Below are positions 1-8,517 of a DNA stretch of 17,958 bases, one piece after another. Positions within the stretch are counted from its first letter, which is position 1. Each line of letters begins with the position of its first letter. The stretch lies in the NCBI GenBank assembly GCA_020027635.1, contig JAHKKL010000004.1, positions 1 through 17,958 of the forward strand, read 5' to 3'. The notes beneath the pieces are model-generated. The model was given only the letters and a program-made list of their open reading frames with translations, had not been told where the DNA came from and ran no database searches. The stretch comes from Gammaproteobacteria bacterium (GTDB lineage Bacteria; Pseudomonadota; Gammaproteobacteria; UBA9214). Position numbers and translations under genes: made by a program.

Positions 1-366
1 CTGATGGAGGAGCTGCATGTCACCCACCTGCGCGACCAGGCCGGCATCAGCCTCTCCGGTGGTGAACGCCGGCGCGTCGAAATCGCCCGCGCCCTGGCCG
101 CCGAACCCCGCTTCATCCTGCTGGACGAGCCGTTTGCGGGCGTCGACCCGATCTCCGTTGTGGATATCCAGCAGATCATCAAACACCTGTGCAATCGCAA
201 CATCGGCGTCCTGATCACCGACCACAACGTCAGGGAGACCCTGGGCATCTGCGACCATGCCTATATCCTCAACAAGGGACAGGTGATCGCGGAAGGTCCG
301 CCACGGGCAATCCTCGAAGACCAGCAGGTGCGCAACGTGTACCTGGGATCGGAGTTCCGGCTATAA
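1..366 (+). CDS. lptB: LPS export ABC transporter ATP-binding protein LptB, 3' part
   Basis: This is the C-terminal 121 residues of an ABC ATPase; the 5' end, with the Walker A motif, lies outside the window. Visible motifs are the ABC signature LSGGERRRVEIARAL, the Walker B segment FILLDEPFAGVDP and the H-loop ITDHNVRETL, followed by the typical C-terminus ending in VYLGSEFRL. In the LptB family this protein powers the LptB2FG complex at the inner membrane, which extracts lipopolysaccharide and passes it to LptC and LptA for transport to the outer membrane. The assignment rests on LptB-like sequence and on rpoN lying immediately downstream, the usual order lptC-lptA-lptB-rpoN. The gap to rpoN is 92 bases and may hold a promoter. 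It is very unlikely to be another ABC ATPase. Confidence 0.95.
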   Translation: MMEELHVTHLRDQAGISLSGGERRRVEIARALAAEPRFILLDEPFAGVDPISVVDIQQIIKHLCNRNIGVLITDHNVRETLGICDHAYILNKGQVIAEGPPRAILEDQQVRNVYLGSEFRL

Positions 367-395
367 ATCTCCATGTTAAGAAGGGTTTTTATTAG

Positions 396-416
396 TGGCA
401 TGGATTGTGCTATAAA
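396..416 (+). promoter_or_regulatory. Candidate rpoN promoter: sigma-54-like -24/-12 overlapping an extended -10
   Basis: In the 92-base gap before rpoN the sequence TGGCATG-GATT-GTGCT (396-411) has GG and GC exactly 10 bases apart, as in the sigma-54 consensus TGGCACG-N4-TTGCW. TGC-TATAAA (408-416) directly overlaps its end and looks like an extended -10 for sigma-70; the matching -35 (TTTATT, 388-393) is poor. Either could start rpoN transcription about 35-40 bases before the start codon. This is a motif match by eye only. Confidence 0.4.
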
Positions 417-458
417 GTGACAAGAAAACGGCCGCACTCCCATTAACCCTGGATTCCT

Positions 459-1928
459 ATGAAGCAGTCCATTCAACTTCGCATCGGCCAGCAGCTGACC
501 ATGACGCCCCAGCTGCAACAGGCCATCCGACTGCTGCAGCTCTCGACCCTGGAACTCCATATCGAAATACAGAACGCGCTTGATTCCAACCCGATGCTGG
601 AACAGGGGGAGCTGGAGGAAGAGGCGCAGGATGCGCGTGAGATCGGGGAACCCGATGTGACACGGGAGCCCGTCACGATGGACGCGGAGGTCCCCCTCAC
701 CACCGAACGCGCCGAGACGATCCCGGATGAGCTTCCGGTCGACAGCAACTGGGACGACATCTTCGACACGGGCGCAACCAGTTACAGCTCACCCGGCACG
801 GACGACCGGAGGGACATCTACGAGAGCATCACGGTCAGCAGAGGTGACTTGCACGACCACCTGTATTGGCAGCTGGACATGACAAATCTGTCAGAAACCG
901 ACCGCATCATCGCCACCACTTTGATCGACGCCATCGACGAGGACGGTTACCTGACCCAGGACCTCGCGGAGATCCATCGCAACCTGTCGGGCGAGATCGA
1001 GATCGAACCGGATGAAATCGAGGCCGTACTGCACCGAATCCAGCAGTTCGACCCGGTCGGGGCGGGCGCGCGCAACCTCGGCGAATGCCTCAGCCTGCAG
1101 CTTGCGCAGTTCGATCCCGGCATGCCCTGGCTGAGAGAGGCCGGCATCCTGATCCGGGAGCATCTCAACCTGCTGGCCAATCACGACTACACTACCCTGG
1201 CACGCAGAATGCGGCTCGCCAAGGATGACCTGCAGCACATCATCCACCTCATCCAGTCGCTGAACCCGCGGCCGGGGTCAGCGTTCAGCACCATGGAACC
1301 GGAATACATCGTCCCGGATGTCTACGTCACCCGAAACGAGGGCAAATGGCAGGTGGAACTGAACACGGAATCGATCCCGAAACTGCGCATCAACGCCTTT
1401 TACGCGAATATGGTGAAGCGAGCCAACAACAGCAAGGACAACACCTACCTCAAGAACAACCTGCAGGAGGCGCGCTGGTTCCTGAAGAGCCTGCAGAGCC
1501 GCCACGAGACCCTGTTCAAGGTCGCCAACAGTATCGTGGCGCGCCAACGCGCCTTCTTCGATTATGGCGAGGAGGCGATGAAACCCATGGTGCTGCGCAG
1601 TATCGCCGAGGAAGTGGACATGCACGAATCCACCATTTCCAGGGTTACGACCCGCAAGTACATGCATACTCCGCGGGGCATCTATGAATTCAAGTATTTC
1701 TTTTCCAGTCACGTCAGTACCGAGGCAGGCGGCGAATGCTCCGCAACCGCCATCCGTGCGATCATCAAGAAACTGGTTGCCGCGGAGAATCCCGCCAAGC
1801 CGCTGAGTGACAGCCAGATGGCCAGTCTGCTTGCCGAACAAGGCATCCAGGTCGCACGCCGGACCATTGCCAAGTACCGCGAGTCGCTGTCCATCGCACC
1901 GTCCAATGAACGCAAACGCCTGACATAG
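459..1928 (+). CDS. rpoN: RNA polymerase sigma-54 factor RpoN
   Basis: At 489 residues this is a normal length for the family. Region I at the N-terminus is glutamine- and leucine-rich (LRIGQQLTMTPQLQQAIRLLQ, residues about 7-27). A variable acidic region II follows at about residues 48-115, rich in E and D. Then come the core-binding domain, a helix-turn-helix near residues 380-405 (VDMHESTISRVTTRKYM) and the RpoN box ARRTIAKYRE at 466-475, which contacts the -24 element; the standard box has V in place of I. Sigma-54 directs core polymerase to -24/-12 promoters and needs AAA+ activators for open-complex formation. The start follows a weak GGATT element. It lies between lptB and hpf, as in most proteobacteria, and is separated from hpf by only a few bases. 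Confidence 0.98.
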   Translation: MKQSIQLRIGQQLTMTPQLQQAIRLLQLSTLELHIEIQNALDSNPMLEQGELEEEAQDAREIGEPDVTREPVTMDAEVPLTTERAETIPDELPVDSNWDDIFDTGATSYSSPGTDDRRDIYESITVSRGDLHDHLYWQLDMTNLSETDRIIATTLIDAIDEDGYLTQDLAEIHRNLSGEIEIEPDEIEAVLHRIQQFDPVGAGARNLGECLSLQLAQFDPGMPWLREAGILIREHLNLLANHDYTTLARRMRLAKDDLQHIIHLIQSLNPRPGSAFSTMEPEYIVPDVYVTRNEGKWQVELNTESIPKLRINAFYANMVKRANNSKDNTYLKNNLQEARWFLKSLQSRHETLFKVANSIVARQRAFFDYGEEAMKPMVLRSIAEEVDMHESTISRVTTRKYMHTPRGIYEFKYFFSSHVSTEAGGECSATAIRAIIKKLVAAENPAKPLSDSQMASLLAEQGIQVARRTIAKYRESLSIAPSNERKRLT

Positions 1929-1951
1929 GCATGACCAGAAGGAGTCCCGAG

Positions 1952-2272
1952 ATGCAAATAGACCTGACAGGGCAACATGTCGACATAACCCCCCCGCTGC
2001 GCGAGTACGTCAACAGCAAGCTGGAGCGCCTGACGCGCCATTCCGGCCAGGTACTGGACATCCACGTCATACTCAGCGTGGAAAAGCTCCGGCACAAGGC
2101 GGAGGCCACGCTGCGTCTGAACGGCGGCAACGTGTTCGCGGATGCCACCGAGGAGGACATGTATGCCGCGATCGATGCCCTCGCCGACAAGCTCGACCGC
2201 CAGGTGAAGAAACACAACGAAAAGTTGAATGATCACCACAGGAACGAGGGCTCTCTGAAGAATCATGTCTGA
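1952..2272 (+). CDS. hpf: Ribosome hibernation promoting factor HPF (short type)
   Basis: This 106-residue protein belongs to the HPF/YfiA family, which binds the 30S decoding region and promotes ribosome dimerisation and silencing in stationary phase. The family pattern is clear: an N-terminal MQIDLTGQHVDITPPLREYV, and near the end EEDMYAAIDALADKLDRQVKKH, the typical DMY..ID.L.dKLdrQ helix. No long C-terminal dimerisation domain is present, so it is the short gamma/betaproteobacterial form. I prefer the ATG at 1952 over the in-frame ATG at 1931: AGAAGGAG at 1937-1944 lies 7 bases before 1952, and the extra seven residues do not belong to the family. It sits directly after rpoN, the usual place (formerly yhbH), and is probably cotranscribed with it. 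Confidence 0.95.
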   Translation: MQIDLTGQHVDITPPLREYVNSKLERLTRHSGQVLDIHVILSVEKLRHKAEATLRLNGGNVFADATEEDMYAAIDALADKLDRQVKKHNEKLNDHHRNEGSLKNHV

Positions 2273-2282
2273 AAAAACGATA

Positions 2283-2302
2283 GCCGCCCTCTCCCGGGCG
2301 GC
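2283..2302 (+). other. Hairpin in the hpf-ptsN spacer
   Basis: GCCGCCC (2283-2289) and GGGCGGC (2296-2302) form a perfect 7-bp GC stem with a 6-base loop. A GGGGGA ribosome binding site for ptsN follows at 2308-2313. There is no U-tract on the plus strand, so it is not a terminator in the direction of the operon. It may stabilise or punctuate the mRNA. The run of A bases before it would make it terminator-like only on the minus strand, where no gene ends. Confidence 0.5.
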
Positions 2303-2323
2303 GATGCGGGGGACGACAATGCC

Positions 2324-2794
2324 ATGAATATCTCCGAGCTACTGATCCAGGAACGGGTTTCGTGCTGCCCGCAGATCGGCAGCAAGAAGCGTTTGCTGGA
2401 AAACATCAGCGAACTGCTCGCCAGAAACGTGCCGCAGTTATCCTGGAACGAAATATTCGACAGCCTGATCAGCCGGGAAAAACTCGGCAGTACCGGCCTG
2501 GGCAAGGGCGTCGCCATACCACACGGGCGTCTGACGGCGCTGGAGCGTCCGGTATGCGCCTTCATCAAGCTCGATCAGCCGGTGGAATTCGACGCGGTGG
2601 ACGGCCAGCCAGTCGATCTGGTATTCGCCCTCATCGTACCGGAGAACTCCACCGAGGAGCATCTGCAAATCCTCTCCGGCATCGCCACGCTGTTCAGCAA
2701 CCCGGCGTTCTGCAGCGGCATCCGCGACTGCAGGAACGATGCCTGCCTTATGCAGATGCTCACTCACCGGGACGTGCAGCAGAAGACCGCATGA
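2324..2794 (+). CDS. ptsN: Nitrogen-regulatory PTS protein EIIA(Ntr)
   Basis: At 156 residues this is a full-length PTS EIIA-2 (fructose/mannitol-type) domain. The phosphorylated histidine is His67 in VAIPHGRL, preceded by the family's REKLGSTGLGKG segment. Family members act in the cytoplasm as the end of a phosphorelay and regulate partner proteins such as potassium transporters and sensor kinases, rather than transporting sugar. The ATG is preceded by GGGGGA about 10 bases upstream. The stop codon overlaps the start of hprK in an ATGA junction, which indicates translational coupling. Here its phosphate would most likely come from the HPr and EI encoded downstream; no separate EI(Ntr) (PtsP) is in the window. 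Confidence 0.96.
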   Translation: MNISELLIQERVSCCPQIGSKKRLLENISELLARNVPQLSWNEIFDSLISREKLGSTGLGKGVAIPHGRLTALERPVCAFIKLDQPVEFDAVDGQPVDLVFALIVPENSTEEHLQILSGIATLFSNPAFCSGIRDCRNDACLMQMLTHRDVQQKTA

Positions 2795-3728
2795 GCACCA
2801 CTCTCCTGATCTCTACCCTTTATGACGCCCTGAAGAAGAAACTCGGACTGGAATGGGTGACGGGAGAGGAACTTGGCGAGCATGCAATACAGGCGGCAAC
2901 GGATGCCACGGCCGAGGTCTCGCTGATCGGAAACCTAAACCTGATCAACCAGCACCGCATCCAGGTGCTCGGAACCAAGGAACTGGAATATCTCGACAAC
3001 CTCAAGAAGAATTCGCGCAAGGACACCATCAGCCAGCTGTTCTCGGGCCAGTCTGATCTGGTCATCATCGCCAGGCGCCTGGAAACGCCCGGCGACTTGG
3101 TGGCCGCGGCCGCCGCAAGCCGGATACCGGTGCTGTCCTCCTGCCTTCCCAGTGAGGAAACGATTCAGCACCTGCGTTATTTTCTCGGCAATTATCTCGC
3201 CGAGAAGATCACCCTGCACGGCGTTTTCATGGAGGTCATGGGCACCGGCGTGCTGATTACGGGCGTCTCCAGCATCGGCAAAAGCGAGCTGGCGCTGGAG
3301 CTGCTGACACGCGGCCATCGCCTGATCGCCGACGATGCCACTGAGTTCTCGCGCATTGCGCCGGATGTCCTGAACGGCACCTGCCCGGAAATGCTGCGCG
3401 ACTTCCTCGAGGTGCGCGGCCTGGGGATCCTCAACGTGCGCGCCATGTTCGGAGCCAGCGCCATAAAGCAGGACCGCAACCTGCGGCTTATCATCGTCCT
3501 GCAGGAAATGGGGGAAGCCGCCGCAATGGACCGCCTGCACGGCAGCAGGCGCATGCGCACCATCATGGAAGTGGAGATACCGGAAATCACCCTGCCGGTC
3601 GGGCCCGGCAGGAACCTCGCGGTGCTGGTGGAGGCCGCCGTGCGCAACCACATCCTCAATGTGAAGGGCTATGACGCCAGCCAGGCGTTCATCGAACGCC
3701 AGAAACAGCGGCTTGAAAACGTGTCGCG

Positions 3729-3732
<4 letters not shown>
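2791..3732 (+). CDS. hprK: HPr kinase/phosphorylase HprK
   Basis: The 313-residue length is typical. It phosphorylates HPr on Ser46 with ATP or pyrophosphate and also removes that phosphate. Visible motifs are His143 (LHGVFMEV), a P-loop G-V-S-S-I-G-K-S at residues 158-165, the Asp pair IADD at 181-182, and the family signature FLEVRGLGILNV at about 205-216. The N-terminal domain (residues about 1-130) is the less conserved DRTGG-like fold. The P-loop is unusual: the acidic residue after the first glycine, present in the forms I remember (GDSGVGKS), is valine here, and the following glycine is serine. The ATG at 2791 overlaps the ptsN stop; the same frame stays open upstream to 2362, but that part is only a shadow of ptsN. 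It overlaps rapZ by 4 bases. Its substrate HPr is encoded three genes downstream. Confidence 0.95.
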
Positions 3733-4582
<850 letters not shown>

Positions 4583-4586
<4 letters not shown>

Positions 4587-4984
4587 ACGTCGGGCTGTTG
4601 CTCATCACCCATAACGACCTGGGCCGCTATCTGCTGGACACGGCGTCGGGCATCCTTGGCAGCTGTCCGGTGAGAACCCGGTCCCTGAACGTGCCCGGCA
4701 GCTGCGACCCCGACAAGGTGCTGGAAAAGGCCTGCGCGCTCCACCGGGAGCTTGACCAGGGTGATGGCGTACTGGTGCTGACGGACCTCTACGGCAGCAC
4801 TCCCAGCAACATCGCCGCACGCCTGCTCGAGAAGTACAACATCCTGGTGATCTCGGGTGTAAACGTCCCGATGCTGGTGCGCATCCTCAACTACCCGACC
4901 TGTTCACTCGAGGAAATGGCCAACAAGGCGCTGACCGGCGCGCGCGATGGCGTGGTCGTCACCGCCAGAAAGCTGGCTTCATGA
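4583..4984 (+). CDS. PTS mannose-family EIIA domain protein
   Basis: This is a single-domain EIIA of the mannose/sorbose class (EIIA-4), 133 residues long. It opens with the strand MNVGLLLITHNDLG; His10 is the expected phosphorylation site. A DLYGSTPSNIA segment around residue 73 and the ISGVNVPMLVRIL segment that follows match the family core. In transporters this domain hands phosphate from HPr to EIIB. Here no EIIB, EIIC or EIID gene follows, so the protein is probably a regulatory or relay component, as inferred for stand-alone copies in other proteobacteria. It overlaps rapZ by 4 bases, and its stop is one base before the HPr start. I give no gene symbol because several names (manX, ptsM, IIA-man) are used inconsistently. 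Confidence 0.92.
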
Positions 4985-4985
4985 G

Positions 4986-5255
4986 ATGTGGCAGAAACAG
5001 GTAACCATCATCAACAAACTCGGTCTGCATGCCCGTGCGGCGGCAAAGTTCGTGACCCTGGCTTCATCGTTCTCCAGCGAGATCGACGTCACCAAGGACC
5101 GCCAGACCGTGAACGGCAAGAGCATCATGGGAGTCATGATGCTGGCCGCCTCCCGGGGAACCAGCCTCATCCTGACGATCAATGGCGAGGACGAGGAAGC
5201 GGCCGCCGCGTCCCTGGAGAGACTCATCGACGAGAAATTCGGCGAGGCGGAGTGA
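4986..5255 (+). CDS. ptsH: Phosphocarrier protein HPr
   Basis: This 89-residue HPr has His15 in KLGLHARAA, which accepts phosphate from EI, and Ser46 in VNGKSIMGVMMLA, the site used by HPr kinase. Both lie at the canonical numbers if translation starts at the ATG at 4986 (MWQKQVTII). A longer reading from 4947 would add 13 residues encoded within the end of the EIIA gene and would misplace both sites, so I reject it. HPr carries phosphate from EI to the EIIA proteins; phosphorylation of Ser46 lowers that activity. The gene starts one base after the EIIA stop. The name npr would also be defensible, since the neighbouring genes point to a regulatory PTS. Confidence 0.96.
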   Translation: MWQKQVTIINKLGLHARAAAKFVTLASSFSSEIDVTKDRQTVNGKSIMGVMMLAASRGTSLILTINGEDEEAAAASLERLIDEKFGEAE

Positions 5256-5286
5256 TTGACGCCGGCCCCGCCGCGAGCGGTATGAT
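5256..5286 (+). promoter_or_regulatory. Candidate sigma-70-type promoter for ptsI
   Basis: Directly after the HPr stop, TTGACG (5256-5261) and TATGAT (5281-5286) each match the consensus at five of six positions. The spacer is 19 bases, two longer than ideal. Transcription would start near 5293 and run into the inner hairpin. The -10 box lies within the left arm of the 9-bp inverted repeat. By-eye match only. Confidence 0.4.
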
Positions 5287-5344
5287 CAGCAGGGTGGTAC
5301 TGGGGGCGGTACCGTGTAGGAACAGGAATCAGTCCGATCATACC
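5279..5344 (+). promoter_or_regulatory. Nested inverted repeats in the ptsI leader
   Basis: GGTATGATC (5279-5287) is the exact reverse complement of GATCATACC (5336-5344). Nested inside, GGTAC (5296-5300) pairs with GTACC (5309-5313), and two G-U pairs can extend that stem to 5294-5315. The outer right arm ends one base before a strong ribosome binding site, AGGGGGTGA (5346-5354). No U-tract follows, so it is not an intrinsic terminator. It could be a structured 5' leader, or paired operator sites if transcription begins at about 5293. Confidence 0.55.
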
Positions 5345-5361
5345 TAGGGGGTGAACAGGAC

Positions 5362-7104
5362 ATGAGTCTGGCGCTGACCGGCATAGGCATTTCCCGCGGC
5401 ATTGCCATCGGCAGGGCCCATCTTATCGTGCGCGGGTCGATCGAGGTCCAGGAAAGCGCCATACCCGACCGGCTGATCGAGGAGGAGGTCGCCCGCTACC
5501 TCGACGCCGTTGCCACCGCCCGGAGGCAGCTCAGGTCGATCCGCGACCGCATCCCCAAGGAAACCCGGGTGGACATCACCGCCTTCATCGACACCTACCT
5601 GTTGATGCTCGATGATGCAACGATCGTCAACACCCCCGTCGATCTGATCCGCGACACGGGATGCAATGCCGAGTGGGCACTGAAACAGCAGCGCGATGCC
5701 GTGGTCGAGGTGTTCGAGCAGATGAACGACGCCTATCTGCGGACCCGCCGCGATGACGTGGACCACGTCATCAACCGTATCCAGCGCATCCTGCTGTCAA
5801 CCGGCCAGGGTGATCTGCATGTCGAAGGCGGCCTGCACGGCGCCATCGTCCTGGCCGATGACCTGACGCCGGCGGAAACCGTGCTGCTGCAGCACCAGGG
5901 CATCAGCGCATTCGCGACGGAATACGGTGGCCCGCTGTCGCACACCGCCATCCTGGCACGCAGCGTACAACTGCCCGCCGTCGTCGGCGTGCACGGCATC
6001 CAGCATTACCTGCAGGACGGCGACACACTCATACTGGACGGCCAGCATGGCGTACTGATCGCGGACCCCGACGAGAACACGCTCGAACACTACCGGGAAC
6101 GCCAGGTGCAGGAGGCACGGCGCCGTTCAGAACTTGCGAGCCTGGTGCAGACTCCGGCCGTGACGCTCGACCAGAGGCCGATCAGGCTCATGGCCAACAT
6201 CGAACTTCCCGAGGACATCGAGGCCGTCAGCCGGGAGAACACCCAGGGCGTCGGCCTCTACCGGACCGAATTCCTGTTCATGAACCGCAGGGAACCGCCC
6301 GATGAAGAGGAGCAATACCGCTGTTACCTCGGGGTCATCGAGGCGCTGAACGGCAAACCCCTCACCATCCGCACGCTCGACATGGGCGCGGACAAGCAGG
6401 TGGACGGGGCCGGAAAGGGCGGCCTCTGCGGCGGCAACCCGGCCCTGGGGCTGCGCGCCATCCGCCTGTGCCTGAAGGATCTGGGCCTGTTCCGCCCCCA
6501 GCTGCGGGCCATACTGCGCGCTTCCGCCCAGGGGCCGGTGCGCATGATGATCCCCATGCTCTCGAATACGCATGAACTTCGGCAGGTGCTGAATCTGATC
6601 GAGGAGGCGAAGTACTCCCTGCAGCGGCAGGGTCTGGCCTATGACCCCCACATCCGCATCGGCGGCATGATCGAGGTACCGGCCGCCGCACTCTCCGCGG
6701 CCGCCTTTGCCAGGCGCCTGGATTTCCTGTCCATCGGCACCAATGACCTGATCCAGTACACCCTGGCGATCGACCGCGTGGATGACGAGGTGAATTACCT
6801 CTATGACCCCCTGCACCCGGCGGTGTTGCGTCTCATCAAGATGGTCATCGACGCCGGACAGATAGCCGGCATACCGGTTGCCATGTGCGGTGAGATGGCG
6901 GGCGATCCGCGCTACACCCGCCTGCTGCTCGGCATGGGGCTGACGGAATTCAGCATGCATCCCTCCGCGTTGCAGGAAGTCAAACGCGTCATCAACCAGA
7001 GCAGCATCAGCACGCTGGCCCCGCGGGTCGATGACCTGCTGCAAAGCGGTGAAGCCGACCAGATCGTCGCCGGGGTCGAGGCCATCAACAGCTCCCTGTA
7101 CTGA
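5362..7104 (+). CDS. ptsI: PTS Enzyme I (phosphoenolpyruvate-protein phosphotransferase)
   Basis: At 580 residues this is a full Enzyme I without the N-terminal GAF domain that would mark it as PtsP. It takes phosphate from phosphoenolpyruvate and passes it to HPr. The N-terminal HPr-binding and swivel domains contain the active histidine His194 in GGPLSHTAILARS. The C-terminal PEP-binding barrel contains GLYRTEFLFMNR, FLSIGTNDLIQYTLAIDR and the active-site cysteine loop MCGEMAGDP. The start has a strong AGGGGGTGA ribosome binding site 7 bases upstream. Unlike the overlapping genes before it, it is preceded by a 106-base gap with a possible promoter and inverted repeats, so its expression may be partly separate. 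It converges on pmbA with only 25 bases between the stop codons and no clear terminator. Confidence 0.97.
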   Translation: MSLALTGIGISRGIAIGRAHLIVRGSIEVQESAIPDRLIEEEVARYLDAVATARRQLRSIRDRIPKETRVDITAFIDTYLLMLDDATIVNTPVDLIRDTGCNAEWALKQQRDAVVEVFEQMNDAYLRTRRDDVDHVINRIQRILLSTGQGDLHVEGGLHGAIVLADDLTPAETVLLQHQGISAFATEYGGPLSHTAILARSVQLPAVVGVHGIQHYLQDGDTLILDGQHGVLIADPDENTLEHYRERQVQEARRRSELASLVQTPAVTLDQRPIRLMANIELPEDIEAVSRENTQGVGLYRTEFLFMNRREPPDEEEQYRCYLGVIEALNGKPLTIRTLDMGADKQVDGAGKGGLCGGNPALGLRAIRLCLKDLGLFRPQLRAILRASAQGPVRMMIPMLSNTHELRQVLNLIEEAKYSLQRQGLAYDPHIRIGGMIEVPAAALSAAAFARRLDFLSIGTNDLIQYTLAIDRVDDEVNYLYDPLHPAVLRLIKMVIDAGQIAGIPVAMCGEMAGDPRYTRLLLGMGLTEFSMHPSALQEVKRVINQSSISTLAPRVDDLLQSGEADQIVAGVEAINSSLY

Positions 7105-7129
7105 CGTCCAGCCGCGTTCCGGCCGTTGT

Positions 7130-8485
7130 TCACGCGCCGGCAACCGTCATCTGTTCGATCAACACCGAGCCGCAGCGGACATTGCCGCGCAGATCGACAT
7201 CGTTGCCGACTTCGACGATGCCGAGAAACATGTCCTTCAGGTTGCCGGCGATGGTGATCTCGTCTACCGGGTGGCGTATCTCCCCGCCTTCGACCCAGAA
7301 CCCCGCCACGCCGCGGGAATAGTCGCCGGTAACGAGATTGACGCCGAAGCCGATGAGTTCCGTCACCAGCAGGCCCGTATCCATGGCGCGCAGCAGCGCG
7401 GGAAGGTCCTTGCCGCCGGGATCGATGACCAGGTTGCGCACGCCGCCGGCGTTGCCCGTCGTCGCCATGCCCAGCCGGCACGCGGCATAGCTGTCCAGCA
7501 CATAACTGCGGAGTATGCCGTCGCTGACGATGTCGCGCGCCTGCGTGGCCACCCCTTCAGTGTCATACGGTGCGCTGCCCAGCGCCTTTTTTAGCAGGGG
7601 CTGCTCGTGGATATGCATGAAGCCGGGAAACACCTGCCTGCCCAGGTGATCGACGAGGAAGGAGGCGTTGCGGTACAGGTTGCCGCCCTTGACGGCGGAG
7701 ATGAAATTGCCGAACAGGCCACCGGCGACATCGGCGGCAAACACGACCGGCACCCGGCGCGTCGAGAGGCGCCTCGTCCCCAGGCGCTGGATGGTGCGCT
7801 CACCGGCTGTGCGTCCCACCGCCGCCGGCGCTTCGAGATCGTGGTGGTCACGGGCGGCGAAATACCAGTGATCCCGTTGCATCTCCTCGCCCTGCCGGCC
7901 GACCACCGCACAGCTGATGCTGTGCCGGCTGGTCTTGTAACCGCCGAGAAAACCGTGGCTGTTTCCCATGACGCGCAGGCCGACATAACTGGAGAGCGTG
8001 GCCCCCTCCGAATTGACGATACGCGCATCCACCCCGCGCGCCGCATCCTCGCACTCGCGGGCCACGCCGATGGCCTGCTCGGCGTTGATCGGCCACGGAT
8101 GATACAGGTCGAGATCGGGTATCGCCGTGGCCATGCGGGCCGGATCCGCCAAAGCGGCGCAGGGATCGCTGTTCGTGTAGCGGGCGATATCGCAGGCCGC
8201 CCTGACGGTGGCAGAGAGGCTCTCCGGCCCGAAATCCGCCGTGCTGGCTGAACCCTTGCGGTGATCGAAGTACACGGTGAGACCGAGGCCGCGGTCACGG
8301 CTGTATTCCAGGGTTTCCGTCTCGCCGAGGCGCACGGTCACCGAGAGCCCGGTATCCATGCTGACGCCGGCCTCCACTCCGTCGGCACCCAGCCGGCGGG
8401 CCTGCGTTATCACCTCATGCACCAGATCCTCGAGCCGGGACTGCTCGGGAAACGGCGGCTGTACTTCAGTCTGGATCGTCGACAT
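7130..8485 (-). CDS. pmbA: Metalloprotease-associated protein PmbA (TldE)
   Basis: This is a 451-residue member of the TldD/PmbA family, very close to the length of E. coli TldE. Recognisable stretches are the N-terminal LGLTVYFDHRKGSASTADF, the central RRVPVVFAADVAGGLFGNF and the C-terminal VNLVTGDYSRGVAGFWVEGG with EITIAGNLKDMFLGI. In E. coli TldE forms a heterodimer with TldD, which carries the zinc HExxxH site; the complex processes microcin B17 and degrades peptides. I see no HExxxH here, as expected for the TldE subunit; tldD is not in the window. It is divergent from yjgA, as in E. coli. The ATG has no obvious Shine-Dalgarno sequence, and its upstream region is occupied by a palindromic element starting 33 bases away, so its promoter may lie in or beyond that element. 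Confidence 0.95.
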   Translation of the reverse strand: MSTIQTEVQPPFPEQSRLEDLVHEVITQARRLGADGVEAGVSMDTGLSVTVRLGETETLEYSRDRGLGLTVYFDHRKGSASTADFGPESLSATVRAACDIARYTNSDPCAALADPARMATAIPDLDLYHPWPINAEQAIGVARECEDAARGVDARIVNSEGATLSSYVGLRVMGNSHGFLGGYKTSRHSISCAVVGRQGEEMQRDHWYFAARDHHDLEAPAAVGRTAGERTIQRLGTRRLSTRRVPVVFAADVAGGLFGNFISAVKGGNLYRNASFLVDHLGRQVFPGFMHIHEQPLLKKALGSAPYDTEGVATQARDIVSDGILRSYVLDSYAACRLGMATTGNAGGVRNLVIDPGGKDLPALLRAMDTGLLVTELIGFGVNLVTGDYSRGVAGFWVEGGEIRHPVDEITIAGNLKDMFLGIVEVGNDVDLRGNVRCGSVLIEQMTVAGA

Positions 8486-8517
8486 ATTAGCTGATTAATT
8501 TTGTCTCAACTCTGTAG

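Noticed and set aside
1931..1951. Upstream ATG for hpf
   Set aside because: The ribosome binding site AGAAGGAG lies inside this extension and points to the ATG at 1952.
2362..2790. Long N-terminal extension of hprK
   Set aside because: This part is the +2 frame of ptsN; HprK family similarity begins at the ATG at 2791, which overlaps the ptsN stop in the same way as the other junctions.
6127..7143. 338-codon open frame on the minus strand opposite ptsI
   Set aside because: It is antisense to the conserved EI catalytic domain and its composition is typical of a shadow frame.
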